Part shown: positions 1 to 9,471 of the stretch, piece by piece
How the letters are laid out: every line of letters starts with the position of its first letter
Position numbering within the stretch: position 1 is the stretch's first letter
Source of the DNA: Acidiluteibacter sp963716125
GTDB taxonomy: Bacteria > Bacteroidota > Bacteroidia > Flavobacteriales_E > Vicingaceae
Assembly (NCBI GenBank): GCA_963716125.1
Contig: OY970294.1
Span: 620,001 to 684,000, forward strand
Direction of reading: 5' to 3'
Length of the DNA stretch: 64,000 bases
The notes under the pieces: generated by a model
What the model was told of the DNA's origin: nothing
Databases searched by the model: none
Seen by the model: only the letters and a program-made list of their open reading frames with translations
Position numbers and translations under genes: made by a program

Positions 1-596
1 GATTGTACAATTATTGTCAATATGGTACCAATTAGCACAAAGAATGTTGTAGAAAGAATCCCGTAATCAGTGAATTTCGCTAGAAAGCTTAATACTTCGG
101 GATTTTGATTTAAATCAGGAACTGCACTTTTTAATGCATCTAACCCCAAAAAAAGTAAAGCAAATCCAATTAAAACTTCAGCAAAAGACTTGATGGTGCT
201 CTTTTTTGCAAACATCATTGGGAATCCTACTGCTATTATTGGTAATGCAAAAGCTGAAATTTTAACTTTAAAACCAAAAATGGAAATTAACCAAGCGGTG
301 ATAGTGGTACCTATATTGGCACCCATTATGACTCCTATGGATTCAATTAGATTAAGTAATCCTGCGTTGGCAAAACTCACTACCATTACGGTAGTTGCAG
401 AGGATGATTGGATTAAACAAGTGATCAAAAACCCCGTAAATACGCCTAGAAATCTAGTTCTAGTCATACTGCTCAAAATTTGTCGCAGCTTACTTCCTGC
501 AGCTTTTTGAATTCCTTCACTCATTATTTTCATTCCAAAAACAAAAAATCCGAGTGCGCCTAATAAATTTAACGCTTCAAATAATCCAAATTCCAT
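1..596 (-). CDS. Na/Pi cotransporter family protein (partial, 3' end outside window)
   Basis: Reading the minus strand from ATG at 596 gives an open frame of 198 codons that runs off the window edge, so the C-terminal part is missing. The start is MEFGLFEALNLLG, followed by hydrophobic helices and the QSSSATT motif near residues 63-69, then GANIGTT. Both are signature motifs of the Na+/Pi-cotransporter family (PF02690, NptA/PhoU-associated type). The family moves phosphate or a related anion across the inner membrane with sodium. The substrate cannot be assigned from this fragment. Confidence 0.85.
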   Translation of the reverse strand, partial: MEFGLFEALNLLGALGFFVFGMKIMSEGIQKAAGSKLRQILSSMTRTRFLGVFTGFLITCLIQSSSATTVMVVSFANAGLLNLIESIGVIMGANIGTTITAWLISIFGFKVKISAFALPIIAVGFPMMFAKKSTIKSFAEVLIGFALLFLGLDALKSAVPDLNQNPEVLSFLAKFTDYGILSTTFFVLIGTILTIIVQ

Positions 597-758
597 CCTT
601 AAATTGTTTTTACCTTGCTCAAATAGAGTTTAGTAGTTTTATATTTCAAAAATCTTATCTACCATTCAAAGAGAGTACCTTTTTAAATATCCAATGTTAA
701 GCCTATGTTAAGAATTATTTTTTTTACCAATAAAAACTGAACTTACCCATAGAATCAA

Positions 759-1460
759 TTAATAGTTGGAATCTAAGCAACTTATAGAGACTTCCTCTAT
801 AAAGGCAGCAGGACTCATTTGTAAATTAGTACAAATAATCTTTGCAATATCAGAAGGTTGTATCATTTTATTTCTATCTGCGGTTGGCACATTGTCCCAT
901 GAAGATGTATTTACTGATGCTGGGAATATGGCGCAAACTTTAATGTTATAAGGTCTTAACTCTTCTCTAAATAAATCGTTCATGGCTTTCAATGCATGCT
1001 TTGAAATGCTGTAAGCTGCTGCTTCTTTTCTAATTTTTTTTGAAGTAACAGAACAGATATTGAAAATATATCCTTCTTTTCGACTTTTAAAGCTACTGCT
1101 AACAAATTGACTTAATTCAAATGCGCACAATACATTCGTATCGAAATTTACAAGGAGATTTTCTGAGGTTTCATTTTCTATGCTATCGGTTGAATATTGA
1201 CCAAAATTATTAACTAATATTTTAATATCTTCTTTAAATACAGCTATTTGTTGTATTAAATTTTGTCGTTCTTGTTTATTTTCTAAGTTGCACTGGATAC
1301 AATTTACCTTGTTATTAAAAAGTTTTTCAACCGATATTTTTAAATTTTCGAGATTTTTTTTTGAGCTAGAAATGGCTATAATATCATAGCCTTCTGATGA
1401 TAAGGCTTCTACTGTTGCTTTGCCTATTCCTTTTGTTGCTCCACTAATTATTGCTAACAT
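759..1460 (-). CDS. SDR family oxidoreductase
   Basis: This 233-residue protein is a classical short-chain dehydrogenase/reductase. The N-terminal Rossmann motif is SGATKGIG (residues about 6-13), NNFG replaces the usual NNAG in the core, a Ser lies in CSVTSKK, and the catalytic YSISK supplies Tyr and Lys. The frame is open upstream to 1511, but MLAIISGATKG at 1460 matches the usual SDR N-terminus, so I chose that ATG. It is divergent from the glycosyltransferase, with only 40 bases between the two start codons. The substrate is unknown; family members reduce carbonyls or oxidise alcohols with NAD(P)(H). The short C-terminus (ends CLDSNY) is typical of small SDRs. Confidence 0.85.
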   Translation of the reverse strand: MLAIISGATKGIGKATVEALSSEGYDIIAISSSKKNLENLKISVEKLFNNKVNCIQCNLENKQERQNLIQQIAVFKEDIKILVNNFGQYSTDSIENETSENLLVNFDTNVLCAFELSQFVSSSFKSRKEGYIFNICSVTSKKIRKEAAAYSISKHALKAMNDLFREELRPYNIKVCAIFPASVNTSSWDNVPTADRNKMIQPSDIAKIICTNLQMSPAAFIEEVSISCLDSNY

Positions 1461-1500
1461 AGAGCAAAGATAATTTCTAATCATTACATTTGAAACTAGA

Positions 1501-2598
1501 ATGGCAACCAATTCAGAAAAGAAATTTAGAGTTTTAATTTGTCCCTTAGATTGGGGGCTAGGTCATGCATCGCGCTGTATTCCCATTATTGAAGAAATGG
1601 ATAGAGCCGGCTTTGAAGTTGTTATTGCGGCTGATAGAGCACCGATGCAATTGCTTAAAAATGAATTTCCTGATAAAGAATTTGTATTATTTCCGGGCTT
1701 GGAAATTACTTATCCTAAAAAGATAGGAATCGCCTTATATTTACTTTTTAAAGCACCTAAATTTTTGCGTTGGTTTAAAGACGAACGTTTGATGCTAGAA
1801 AGTTTTATTGATACGCATCAAATTGACGCAGTGATTTCTGATAATCGATATGGAGTTTATTCCGAAAGAATTCCTTCCATTTTAATTACGCATCAAATCT
1901 TTATTCAGGCTTCATTTGGAAAGAGTATGTTAAAGGCATTTACAGCATCGCACGCTGAAAACTTTAAAGAAACTTGGGTGCCCGATTTTGAAGGCGAAGA
2001 TAACTTAAGTGGAGAGCTATCTCATGGAGAAAATGATATTGAAAATCTTTATTTCATAAACCCACTATCAAGATTTTCAGGTTTTGCAACTGCTAAAGAA
2101 GGTAATCGAAGAGATTTGACTATAGTTTTATCGGGGCCAGAGCCTAGCAGAACAGCTTTTGAAGATATAGTGCTTGAACAGATTAAAAATTTTGACGGGA
2201 AAGTATTATTAGTTCGAGGCTTAACTACAGATAAGAATAAATTAGATTTAGGAGATAATATTGAGGTAAGATCGTTTCTAACTTCGAAAGAATTGGAAGT
2301 AGAAATGGCTAATTCTAAACATATTATTTGTAGAAGTGGCTATAGTTCAATCATGGATTTAGCAGCTTTGGGAAAAAGCGCCATATTGGTTCCAACTCCT
2401 AGTCAAACAGAGCAAGAATATTTGGCAAAAAAACTCATGGAAGAGAAAAAGTTTTATTCTCAAAAACAATCAGAATTTAACTTGGCAGATGCAATAGAAA
2501 AATCTGAGGATTACCCGGGAATAAGCTACAAATTGAATTTAGACCAATTGAGATTGCGATTGGATGTTTTAAAGGCAGAATTGGGTCAATCTAAATAA
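1501..2598 (+). CDS. GT-B fold glycosyltransferase family protein
   Basis: The 365-residue protein opens with VLICPLDWGLGHASRCIPI, the glycine-rich acceptor loop of MurG-like GT-B enzymes (glycosyltransferase family 28-related, Glyco_trans_1_3 type). It then has ISDNRYGVYS and a C-terminal donor-site block, CRSGYSSIMDLAALGKSAIL followed by PTPSQTEQEYLAKKL. This architecture matches predicted UDP-sugar transferases conserved in Bacteroidota; the acceptor is not known. The start at 1501 leaves little room for a leader, because the SDR start is at 1460 on the other strand. The 3' end overlaps the end of murF/alr by 13 bases in convergent orientation. Confidence 0.8.
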   Translation: MATNSEKKFRVLICPLDWGLGHASRCIPIIEEMDRAGFEVVIAADRAPMQLLKNEFPDKEFVLFPGLEITYPKKIGIALYLLFKAPKFLRWFKDERLMLESFIDTHQIDAVISDNRYGVYSERIPSILITHQIFIQASFGKSMLKAFTASHAENFKETWVPDFEGEDNLSGELSHGENDIENLYFINPLSRFSGFATAKEGNRRDLTIVLSGPEPSRTAFEDIVLEQIKNFDGKVLLVRGLTTDKNKLDLGDNIEVRSFLTSKELEVEMANSKHIICRSGYSSIMDLAALGKSAILVPTPSQTEQEYLAKKLMEEKKFYSQKQSEFNLADAIEKSEDYPGISYKLNLDQLRLRLDVLKAELGQSK

Positions 2599-5075
2599 AA
2601 TACACGTTTTACTCGGCTACCTATATCCGTCAAAACTTCATAAGGAATAGTTTGTTCTGCTTTTGCCAATTCGTAAATGTCATTATTTTCTCCAAAAACT
2701 ACGACCAAATCGCCTTCTTTTGCATTGATGTTGGTAATATTTATCATACACATATCCATGCATATAGATCCAATAGTCGGTGCTAATTGATGATTAATTT
2801 CCATCCTCCATTTTCCATTTCCTAACAATCTACTGATTCCATCTGCATAACCAATAGGGATAGTCGCAATTTGACCATCTTGAGGCATAATTCCTTTGCC
2901 GCCATAACCAATAAATTCACCTTTTTTCAACTGTTTGATTTGTGAAATTTGAGCCACTAAACGATGAACTGGTTTTAATTGCTTTTTATCTTCTTTTACA
3001 TTGCCAATGCCATATAGACCAATGCCTAATCTCACCATATCATATTGGTTTTCGGGAAACCTTAGAATGCCAGATGAATTTAAAATGTGACGCATAAAAT
3101 CATTGCCCAATTGCTGAGTAAGAAATTGACACATTTGGTCAAACTTTTTAAATTGGTTTTGAGTGAAATTATCCATTTGAGTATCATCGCTTGCCACTAA
3201 ATGAGAAAAAACTGAAACCACTTTTATTCTTTTCTCCATAGTAATCAATTGCACGGCTTCAGCCAATTGCGATTCTTCAAAACCTAAGCGATGCATTCCT
3301 GTATCTAATTTTAGATGGATTGGAAATTTTTTATTTTCTACTGCTTTTTGATCTAAAATTTTAATGGTATCGATGAACATTTTAAGCGTACGCAAATTAA
3401 AAATTTCAGGTTCTAAATCAAACCTTATGAGGCTTTCAAAGCTTTGTGGTTCTGGATTTAAAACTAAAATTGGAGTTTTAATTCCTTGTTTACGCAATGC
3501 TATTCCTTCATCTGTATAGGCAACGGCTAAATAATCGACATTATAATAATCTAAAATATTAGCAATTTCGTGAGTGCCACTACCGTAAGAAAAAGCTTTT
3601 ACCATCACCATTAATTTGGTGTCCTTTTTTAGGATAGATTTATAGTAATTAAAATTGTCAATCAAATGACTCAAATTAATTTCTAAAGTAGTATTGTGCG
3701 CCTTTTCTTGTAATCGATTGGTGATGCGTTCAAATTCAAATTTTCTTGCACCTTTTATCAAAATAGCTTCATCAAAAAAGTTGAGATCCTCAATGTGATT
3801 TAAAAAATCATCTGTTGTTTCAAAAAAGATACTTTCTACTTTAAAAAGGTCTTTAAAGTGTTTTATTTCATTGCCGATACCTATTAATCGATCTATTTTA
3901 TTTCGTTTAATCAATTGTGCTATTTCAAGATACACATCTTTAGGATGATGTGAATTTTGAAGAATATCTGACAATATCAAAGTGTGTTTAGGGTGCTGAT
4001 GTTGTGCTTTTAAGTAAGTAATTGCAATTTTTATGGAATTAATATCCGAATTGTAGGTGTCATTGATGAGTGTGCAGGAGTAAATTCCTTTTTTCAATTC
4101 CAAACGCATCGCAACTGCATTGAGATGCTGCATGCCTTCTGCAATAGTTTTGGGATTTATATTCAAATGCAGACAAACCAAATAGCAATGAATAGCATTT
4201 TCTATGGAGGCTTGGTCTTTAAAAGGAATCTCAAACTCTATGTTTTCATTCTTATAAATCCCTCTAATTTTTATACCATTGTTATATTCTTCTTCGGCTA
4301 TTATTCGCAAATCAGCTTCTGATTTTCTAGACCAACAGATAAGGTTCTTAGCCTTAAAAGTGGCATCATTTTGAATGGTCTTTTCTACTAATTCTTGATC
4401 TTTACAATAGCTTAAGGTAGCTACATTTTTAAATAAAAGTAGTTTTTCGCTGAGTATTTGTTTCTGAGAATCAAAATTTTGAGCGTGCGCATTTCCAATA
4501 GTTGTAAAAACTCCTATAGTTGGCTGAATCATTCCTTCTAAAATGTTCATTTCATTTGGAGCTGATATCCCTGCTTCAAAAATGGCCAAATTATTTTCTT
4601 CATTAAGGTTCCATATAGACAAAGGAACACCAATTTGAGAATTATAACTTTTAGGACTTCTACAAATATTAAATTGATCTTTTAAAATCTGAAAAAGCCA
4701 TTCTTTTACTATTGTTTTGCCATTGCTACCAGTAATTGCAATAACATTTCCTTCAAATTTTTGTCTGTGATGTCTAGTAATTTGCTGTAAGGCGTTTAAG
4801 GTATTTTCAACAACTATAAATGCTGCTTCTACAAAATTGGACTGTACAAAATCTTGATTGGAAATTAAAAATGAACGAACCCCTTTTTCATAAGCATCAG
4901 CAATGTATTGATGGCCATCTTGGCGATCTCCAATCAATGCAATAAATAAAGTGTTGTGATAAAATTGTTGGCTTCTACTATCTATCAATAAATAATTAAC
5001 CTCTTGTTTAGCACCTAAATGAGTGCCATTGCAAAGGGTGTTTATTTCTTCTGTAGAATAGCTAGTATGTACCAT
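2586..5075 (-). CDS. murF/alr: Bifunctional UDP-MurNAc-tripeptide:D-Ala-D-Ala ligase / alanine racemase
   Basis: This 829-residue protein is a fusion of two peptidoglycan enzymes. The N-terminal half (about 1-450) is a Mur ligase, with an ATP loop GSNGKT at 116-121 and the usual Mur central and C-terminal domains; it adds D-Ala-D-Ala to the muramyl tripeptide. The C-terminal half (about 455-829) is a PLP fold-III alanine racemase, with the PLP lysine in MVMVKAFSYGSG, IPIGYADGISR and the SICMDMCMINIT segment. One chain thus makes D-alanine and uses its dipeptide. The fusion is established in Bacteroidota. It lies 4 bases downstream of tdk and is probably co-transcribed with it. Note the substitution VKAFSYG for the more common VKANAYG. 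Confidence 0.95.
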   Translation of the reverse strand: MVHTSYSTEEINTLCNGTHLGAKQEVNYLLIDSRSQQFYHNTLFIALIGDRQDGHQYIADAYEKGVRSFLISNQDFVQSNFVEAAFIVVENTLNALQQITRHHRQKFEGNVIAITGSNGKTIVKEWLFQILKDQFNICRSPKSYNSQIGVPLSIWNLNEENNLAIFEAGISAPNEMNILEGMIQPTIGVFTTIGNAHAQNFDSQKQILSEKLLLFKNVATLSYCKDQELVEKTIQNDATFKAKNLICWSRKSEADLRIIAEEEYNNGIKIRGIYKNENIEFEIPFKDQASIENAIHCYLVCLHLNINPKTIAEGMQHLNAVAMRLELKKGIYSCTLINDTYNSDINSIKIAITYLKAQHQHPKHTLILSDILQNSHHPKDVYLEIAQLIKRNKIDRLIGIGNEIKHFKDLFKVESIFFETTDDFLNHIEDLNFFDEAILIKGARKFEFERITNRLQEKAHNTTLEINLSHLIDNFNYYKSILKKDTKLMVMVKAFSYGSGTHEIANILDYYNVDYLAVAYTDEGIALRKQGIKTPILVLNPEPQSFESLIRFDLEPEIFNLRTLKMFIDTIKILDQKAVENKKFPIHLKLDTGMHRLGFEESQLAEAVQLITMEKRIKVVSVFSHLVASDDTQMDNFTQNQFKKFDQMCQFLTQQLGNDFMRHILNSSGILRFPENQYDMVRLGIGLYGIGNVKEDKKQLKPVHRLVAQISQIKQLKKGEFIGYGGKGIMPQDGQIATIPIGYADGISRLLGNGKWRMEINHQLAPTIGSICMDMCMINITNINAKEGDLVVVFGENNDIYELAKAEQTIPYEVLTDIGSRVKRVFYLD

Positions 5076-5079
5076 AAAT

Positions 5080-5676
5080 CTACTTCGTTTTTTTACTTTT
5101 AATCAATTGAGCCTCTACAAAACAATCTCTACACAATGGCTCATAACTATCAGTTTCTCCTAACATTACTAATTTTTCATTGTCTGTAATTCTATGAGAA
5201 TGATTGGCTAAGTTGCCACATTTTACACAAATGGCATGCACCTTTGTCACATATTCGGCAGTAGCCATTAATGCCGGAATAGGCCCAAATGGTTTACCCA
5301 TATAATCCATATCCAAACCGGCTACAATAACTCTTATGCCATTGTTGGCTAATTGGTTGCAAACAGCAACTAATTCCATATCAAAAAATTGAGCTTCGTC
5401 AATTCCCACCACATTTTCATCATTAATTAAAAGAGGAATATTGGCAGAAGATGGAACAGGAGTAGACCTAATTTGATTGGCATCATGAGAAACCACATCA
5501 AATTCATCATATCTGATATCTATCTCAGGTTTAAATATTTCTACTTTTTGCTGCGCTATTTTTGCTCTTTTTAGTCTTCTAATTAATTCTTCTGTTTTTC
5601 CAGAAAACATAGAACCACAAATAACCTCTATCCAGCCTTTCTTTTTTCTCGGATTTATAGTATTTTCAAGAAACAT
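5080..5676 (-). CDS. tdk: Thymidine kinase (class II, TK1-like)
   Basis: This 198-residue enzyme phosphorylates thymidine to dTMP in the salvage pathway. The P-loop GSMFSGKT is at 21-28 and DEAQ at 93-96, with Glu94 as the likely catalytic base. The lasso region contains GLDMDYMGKPFGP, and paired cysteines CVKC and CRDC form the structural zinc site of TK1-type enzymes. Length is normal for the family. It is the first gene of a likely two-gene unit with murF/alr. The start at 5676 has a palindromic divergent promoter candidate 34-49 bases upstream. Confidence 0.95.
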   Translation of the reverse strand: MFLENTINPRKKKGWIEVICGSMFSGKTEELIRRLKRAKIAQQKVEIFKPEIDIRYDEFDVVSHDANQIRSTPVPSSANIPLLINDENVVGIDEAQFFDMELVAVCNQLANNGIRVIVAGLDMDYMGKPFGPIPALMATAEYVTKVHAICVKCGNLANHSHRITDNEKLVMLGETDSYEPLCRDCFVEAQLIKSKKTK

Positions 5677-5709
5677 TCAATCAAATTAAATGAGATACAA
5701 CCTATTGTT

Positions 5710-5725
5710 TACTTTTGCAAAAGTA
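5710..5725. promoter_or_regulatory. Palindromic candidate divergent promoter (two back-to-back TAnnTTTG boxes)
   Basis: The perfect 16-base palindrome TACTTTTGCAAAAGTA reads TACTTTTG on both strands, matching the Bacteroidota -7 consensus TAnnTTTG in each direction. It sits between the divergent tdk (start 5676) and the hypothetical gene at 5763, at a sensible distance from both. I see no TTTG-like -33 box at 19-base spacing on either side, so this could instead be an operator. Confidence 0.4.
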
Positions 5726-5762
5726 TCATTAAACTTTCTAATTCTATAAGAATACAAAAACA

Positions 5763-6611
5763 ATGAATTTACAAGCCAAAAGAAAAGAACTTACCGAACT
5801 GGTTGACAATATTAAAGAACATTCAGATCGCTTGACACATAGCCATACATTGCCAGCTTTAGAACTAAGTGTTTTACTGTCTAAAATTTCTAAGCTGCAT
5901 GAAGAAATCATAATTTTAAAGTATGAATTAACGAATACAGAGTTTAAAAATGTAGAACAACTAATGGAACGTGCGCCATTAGAAAAAGAAGAAGAAAGAA
6001 AAGAAGATTTTACTGCGGCTCCATCTTCTGCTTCAAATGACAAGAAAGATTCGAATGACTGGAAAGCTCCTGATAACAGGCCATACTCCGATAAAGCTTC
6101 GGATGACAAGCCTTCCTTTGCTAAAGCTTCGGATGACAAAGAAGAAGTTGGACTTAAGAAAGAGGAGGCATCTTTAAACTTTGAGCCCATGAAAACACAG
6201 GAAGAAGAGAAGCATATTATCGACAATACATTTGAAGCGACAGCCAAAGAAACTCCTATAAATATCGATCAAAACTCAGTTGAAAAACAACCATACGAAG
6301 TAGATTTTCAAGATTTGAATTCAAAATTATCCACCAAAGAGGATAAAAGTATCGTTGATCAGTTGCAGAAACAACCTATAGCGGATTTGACAACAGCAAT
6401 TGGTTTAAATGAGCGTTATTTGTATGCCAATGAGCTGTTTGATGGAAAAATGGATGAATTGAGAACCGCTTTAAAAGAGCTGAATTTAAAGGAAACTAAA
6501 TCAGATGCGTTAGATTATTTTGATAATCAATTGATGCCAAATAATCATTGGGAAGATAAAAATGAATTGGTGAAAGCGCTTCGTTTATTAGTGGAAAGAA
6601 GATTTAAATAA
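5763..6611 (+). CDS. Conserved Bacteroidota hypothetical protein with 10-residue repeats
   Basis: This 282-residue soluble protein has no signal peptide. The N-terminus (about 1-75) is predicted helical. The middle (about 80-180) is low-complexity and acidic, with tandem 10-residue units KAPDNRPYSD, KASDDKPSFA, KASDDKEEVG encoded by near-identical 30-base DNA repeats. The C-terminus (about 200-282) is compact and contains AIGLNERYLYANELFDG and a final LVERRFK, a block I recognise from unnamed Bacteroidota proteins. Function is unknown. It is divergent from tdk. The repeats look inserted into a linker and may be a dispersed repeat tolerated in frame. Confidence 0.7.
   Translation: MNLQAKRKELTELVDNIKEHSDRLTHSHTLPALELSVLLSKISKLHEEIIILKYELTNTEFKNVEQLMERAPLEKEEERKEDFTAAPSSASNDKKDSNDWKAPDNRPYSDKASDDKPSFAKASDDKEEVGLKKEEASLNFEPMKTQEEEKHIIDNTFEATAKETPINIDQNSVEKQPYEVDFQDLNSKLSTKEDKSIVDQLQKQPIADLTTAIGLNERYLYANELFDGKMDELRTALKELNLKETKSDALDYFDNQLMPNNHWEDKNELVKALRLLVERRFK
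6092..6139 (+). repeat. Short in-gene direct repeat (30-base period)
   Basis: The 18-base word TAAAGCTTCGGATGACAA occurs at 6092-6109 and again, identical, at 6122-6139. A degenerate third copy lies just upstream at about 6060-6090. The period of 30 bases keeps the reading frame and yields the 10-residue repeats KASDDKPSFA. Confidence 0.8.
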
Positions 6612-6727
6612 TTTTCGTCCATAAGGTGCGTTTACCATTTAATTTACTCTTTTACCGATTGTAAAACTATTTGAATCTACTTGAATATTTCAATTAATTT
6701 AGTAGATGAATTCTGAAAAATAGAAGA

Positions 6728-8170
6728 ATGAAAAAAACTAAAATAAAATTATTTGGAGTGCTCTTAGCAATGGGTTTTGGCTTTCAAGCTAATGCTCAAG
6801 AAAGTAAAAAATGGACCTTAGAAGAGTGCGTTCAATATGCAATTGATAAAAATTTAAGTGTAAAACGAAGCGATTTGAATCTTCAAATTTCAGACGCCAA
6901 TTTAACGCAATCTAAATATAACGTATTGCCATCTGTAAATGCTGGTGCAACAAATACATATAATTTTGGACAAACAATTGACCCATTTACAAATCAATTC
7001 GCATCAAAAACAGTACGATCAAATAGCTTTTTTGTGAATGCCCAATTAATGGTTTTTAATGGATTTCAAAAGGTGAATACCATCAAAGCGAATAAAGATG
7101 GCAACTTAGCAGCAGCAGCTGATTTAGAAAAAATGAAAAATGATATTTCATTGAATGTAGCCAATACTTATTTACAAATATTATTCAATAAGGAGTTATT
7201 ACGAAATGCTGAAAGTCAGATAGGTGTAACTAAATTGCAACAAGATAGAGTGGGTAAATTGGTGGCAGCAGGCAGTCAACCAAAAGGTAGTCTTTACGAT
7301 ATAGAAGCGCAGTATGCGCAAGAAAAATTAAATATTGTAAATGCAAAAAATCAATTAGGATTATCAATTTTAAATTTGAAACAACTGCTTGTCTTAGATT
7401 TTACAGAAGATTTTGAAGTAGAAGAGCCAAACATAGAGAAGCTAGATAAATCAGATGTATTATCTACTCCTGGAGCTATTTATGAAAATTCTGTTGCCAT
7501 TATGCCCGAAATATCAAGTTCTGAAAATAGATTAAATCAAGCTGCAAATAATTTAAAGGTAGCAAGAGGTGGATATTCTCCTCGTTTATCATTAAGTGGT
7601 TCTTATGGTACAGGTTATTCAGGAGCAAGTAAAGAACAAGTTGGGTTTATAGATCAAGGATTTGATTCTACTGGAGCTATCGTAAGTGGGACTAATCAAG
7701 CAATATTAGCTCGTTCAATTTTACCGATTTTTAATGATAAATCATTTAATGACCAATTAAATGACAACATTAATAGCTCGATTGGAATTAGTTTAAATAT
7801 TCCGATTTTTAACGGCTTAACGGCTCGAAATAATGTTTCTATTTCAAAAATTAGATTGGAGCAAGCCAATTATGATCTAATAGATGCAAAAAGACAATTG
7901 AGGCAACAAATAGAATCTGCTTACTTGGATGCTGTTGCGGCTTTAGAAAAATATGAAGCATCCACATTATCTGTAAAAGCACTCAATGAATCTTTTAAAT
8001 ATACGCAAGAGCGATTTAATGTTGGTTTGATTAATTCTTTTGATTTTAACAATGAAAAAAATAAGTTGATTCAGTCTGAATCTAATTTATTGCAAGCCAA
8101 ATATGAATATATTTTTAAAACTAAAGTGCTTGAATTTTATCAAGGTAAATCACTCAGCTTAAAGAACTAA
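6728..8170 (+). CDS. TolC family outer membrane efflux protein
   Basis: This 480-residue protein has a signal peptide (MKKTKIKLFGVLLAMGFGFQANAQ), then WTLEECVQYAIDKNLSVKRS, the usual start of the OEP (PF02321) repeat in Bacteroidota TolC homologues. A second OEP repeat follows near residue 260 (AIMPEISSSENRLNQAANNL). Long Ala/Leu/Gln-rich helices fit the periplasmic tunnel, and Asn/Gly/Ser-rich segments fit the barrel. It forms the trimeric outer-membrane exit duct of a tripartite exporter. The adaptor gene starts 2 bases after its stop, so the two form one operon. No pump gene lies beside it. Confidence 0.92.
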   Translation: MKKTKIKLFGVLLAMGFGFQANAQESKKWTLEECVQYAIDKNLSVKRSDLNLQISDANLTQSKYNVLPSVNAGATNTYNFGQTIDPFTNQFASKTVRSNSFFVNAQLMVFNGFQKVNTIKANKDGNLAAAADLEKMKNDISLNVANTYLQILFNKELLRNAESQIGVTKLQQDRVGKLVAAGSQPKGSLYDIEAQYAQEKLNIVNAKNQLGLSILNLKQLLVLDFTEDFEVEEPNIEKLDKSDVLSTPGAIYENSVAIMPEISSSENRLNQAANNLKVARGGYSPRLSLSGSYGTGYSGASKEQVGFIDQGFDSTGAIVSGTNQAILARSILPIFNDKSFNDQLNDNINSSIGISLNIPIFNGLTARNNVSISKIRLEQANYDLIDAKRQLRQQIESAYLDAVAALEKYEASTLSVKALNESFKYTQERFNVGLINSFDFNNEKNKLIQSESNLLQAKYEYIFKTKVLEFYQGKSLSLKN

Positions 8171-8172
8171 AT

Positions 8173-9471
8173 ATGAAATCGAAGAAAATATTATTTATTC
8201 TACTTGCTGTTGTGGTAGTAATGATTATAGTGGCTGTGGTGGTAAAAGGCGGCAAAAATAAAGGTCTAAAAATTACTACTGAAAAAATAGAGCAAAGAGC
8301 TATTGTAGAAGAAGTTTCTGCAAGTGGTAAAATTCAACCTGAAGTTGAAGTCATTATAAGTTCAGATGTTTCTGGGGAAATTATTGAAATGGCAGTAAAA
8401 GAAGGTGATTTCGTAAAACTGGGTGATTTGTTATTGAAAATTAATCCTGATCTCGTGGAATCTGCTTTAGGTAGGGCTGAAGCTGCTGTGAATACTTCTA
8501 AAGCTAATTATGCCAATGCACAAGCTCGATTAGCCCAATCTAAGGCACAATTTATAAATGCAAAATCATCTTTTGATAGAAATGAAAAGCTATTTAAAGA
8601 TCAAGTAATTTCACAAGCTGAATATGATAATGCTACTTCTAGTTTTCAAGTAGGCAAAGCAGAAGTAACAGCGGCCGAGCAAAGCGCACAAGCTGCGTTG
8701 TATAATATTAAAAGTGCAGAAGCTAGTTTAAAAGAAGCCAAAGAAAATTTGGGTAGAACTTCTATTTATGCACCAATGGCTGGAACGATTATTAATTTAA
8801 GTAAAGAAAAAGGCGAAAGAGTAGTGGGAACAGCTCAAATGGCTGGAACAGAAATTTTGACTATTGCTGATTTATCTTCTATGGAGGTCGATGTGGATGT
8901 GAATGAGAATGATATTGTTAGAGTGAGTGTTGGCGACACAGCATTGGTAGAAGCTGACGCTTATTTAGATAGAAAATTTAAAGGAGTGGTTACTGAAATT
9001 GCAAATTCTGCAAATACTACAGGCACAAGTATTGATCAAGTGACCAACTTTGATGTGAAAATAAGAATAATTAGAAGCAGCTATAATGATTTAATTAAAG
9101 GAGATACCACTAAAAATTCACCATTTAGACCAGGCATGTCTGCCAATGTAGATATTCAAACAAAAAGAGTGAATGAGGCTTGGTCAATACCAATTCAAGC
9201 AGTTACTACTAGGGCAGATACTACGGAGGACAAGATTAAGGGAGAAGATGATAAGTTAGTAGAGTGTATTTTTATTTTGGAAAATGGAAAAGCCAAGCAA
9301 ATGAATGTAAAAACAGGAATTCAAGATACTAAACACATACAATTGATGACAGAATTAGATGCAGAGGCTGAAGTAATTGTTGGCCCGTACACTGCTGTTT
9401 CAAAAGAATTGAAAGATGGGATGGAAGTCAATAAGGTGGACAAGGAATTGTTGTATGAAAAAAATAATTGA
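8173..9471 (+). CDS. Membrane-fusion (HlyD/MacA-type) efflux adaptor
   Basis: This 432-residue periplasmic adaptor has one N-terminal membrane helix (residues about 5-25), a lipoyl/biotinyl-like half motif (ASGKIQPEVEVIISSDVSGEI, shown in part), a long coiled-coil hairpin (about 95-195, Ala/Lys/Glu-rich), and the returning lipoyl half near GRTSIYAPMAGTIINLS. Beta-barrel and membrane-proximal domains follow. This order is that of MacA/HlyD proteins that link an inner-membrane ABC or RND pump to TolC. It follows tolC by 2 bases and overlaps tsaB by one base (TGATG). The cognate inner-membrane pump is not in the window. Confidence 0.9.
   Translation: MKSKKILFILLAVVVVMIIVAVVVKGGKNKGLKITTEKIEQRAIVEEVSASGKIQPEVEVIISSDVSGEIIEMAVKEGDFVKLGDLLLKINPDLVESALGRAEAAVNTSKANYANAQARLAQSKAQFINAKSSFDRNEKLFKDQVISQAEYDNATSSFQVGKAEVTAAEQSAQAALYNIKSAEASLKEAKENLGRTSIYAPMAGTIINLSKEKGERVVGTAQMAGTEILTIADLSSMEVDVDVNENDIVRVSVGDTALVEADAYLDRKFKGVVTEIANSANTTGTSIDQVTNFDVKIRIIRSSYNDLIKGDTTKNSPFRPGMSANVDIQTKRVNEAWSIPIQAVTTRADTTEDKIKGEDDKLVECIFILENGKAKQMNVKTGIQDTKHIQLMTELDAEAEVIVGPYTAVSKELKDGMEVNKVDKELLYEKNN

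Noticed and set aside
190..510. Open frame of 106 codons on the plus strand
   Set aside because: It is antisense to the Na/Pi cotransporter, whose minus-strand frame has clear family motifs.
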